This document shows, piece after piece, positions 13,387-13,533 of a stretch of 13,533 nucleotides of DNA. This DNA comes from Pilimelia columellifera (lineage in GTDB: Bacteria; Actinomycetota; Actinomycetes; Mycobacteriales; Micromonosporaceae): the NCBI RefSeq assembly GCF_039532605.1, contig NZ_BAAARY010000033.1, positions 1 to 13,533 of the forward strand. The letters run 5' to 3'. The translations under genes and the position numbers were made by a program. How positions within the stretch are numbered: position 1 is the stretch's first letter; the number at the start of each line of letters is the position of its first letter. The notes beneath the pieces are model-generated. The model was given only the letters and a program-made list of their open reading frames with translations, made no database searches and was not told the DNA's origin.

Positions 13387-13533
13387 TTATGGCGGAGCGA
13401 CATTCTCGTCCTCCAACAGGTCGAGGATGACCATTGAGGTGATCTCAGCAAGGGCGTGATCGTCGGCGGGGACGACACGGGCACCTCGTCCATAACGGAC
13501 GGTGTTGGAGAGGGCGCGGGGCCCTCGGTAGAC
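13387..13533 (-). CDS. Unrecognised protein, C-terminal 48 residues, runs off the right edge
   Basis: The minus strand is open from the window edge to TAA at 13387-13389. The end of the protein includes GPRALSNTVRYGRGARVVPA, then DDHALAEITSMVILDLLEDE and a final NVAPP. Codon use is reasonably GC-biased and the peptide looks like a genuine, acidic, helical C-terminus. I do not recognise the family. If the adjacent tRNA-Ser fragment is an att site, this would be the first gene of the integrated element on that side. Confidence 0.6.
   Translation of the reverse strand, partial: VYRGPRALSNTVRYGRGARVVPADDHALAEITSMVILDLLEDENVAPP

Noticed and set aside
1..13533. CRISPR array, large tandem repeats or a replication origin
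   Set aside because: No regularly spaced repeats of 20-40 nt, no DnaA-box cluster and no Cas or replication proteins are present in the window.

Overview
The window reads as high-GC actinomycete DNA. Coding bias is strongly GC-rich, GTG starts are used, the proteins are typical of the group (an actinobacterial-style sensor kinase with a NarL-type partner, a DmdR/IdeR-like iron box, an XRE-cupin regulator beside a SAM methyltransferase), and there are four tRNA loci. Several proteins resemble those of Micromonosporaceae or Streptomyces relatives, but the genus cannot be fixed from the sequence alone.

Layout, left to right. 1-540: a decayed, truncated IS5-type transposase with two in-frame stops, next to a 10-bp inverted repeat. 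631-2665: two secreted-protein genes on the minus strand, a small three-repeat ricin-B-type lectin and a seven-blade YVTN-type beta-propeller. They lie in DNA visibly less GC-rich than the rest and look acquired. 2921-4818: a minus-strand two-component operon, an HisKA_3 sensor kinase overlapping a NarL/LuxR response regulator. 5160-5524: a secreted family I36 peptidase-inhibitor gene broken by a one-base frameshift. 5630-6528: a possible transposase scrap and a stand-alone GIY-YIG nuclease-like protein. 6910-7206: a complete minus-strand tRNA unit (promoter, tRNA-Ser(GCU), tRNA-Arg(ACG), hairpin terminator).

7417-10805 holds a flavohaemoglobin, a convergent XRE regulator with an unrecognised C-terminal domain (their 3' ends overlap by 25 bp), and a divergent FhuF-like [2Fe-2S] ferric-siderophore reductase whose upstream region carries an iron box. 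After about 500 bp with no convincing gene comes tRNA-Cys(GCA) with an encoded CCA. 11478-12928 is a divergent pair, an XRE-cupin regulator and a class I SAM methyltransferase, whose shared control region holds three copies of CGCAAGAT in a regular geometry. A strong hairpin ends the methyltransferase. Next is the 3' part of a tRNA-Ser(UGA) lacking its 5' half, as expected at one end of a tRNA-integrated element. The window ends inside an unrecognised minus-strand gene.

The pieces act as independent modules: iron and NO/redox handling in the middle, secreted proteins on the left, and a regulator-enzyme pair on the right. I did not find a clear new multi-gene system. The best leads are the tRNA-Ser fragment as an att site, the CGCAAGAT operator array, and the XRE regulator placed between the flavohaemoglobin and iron-reductase genes.
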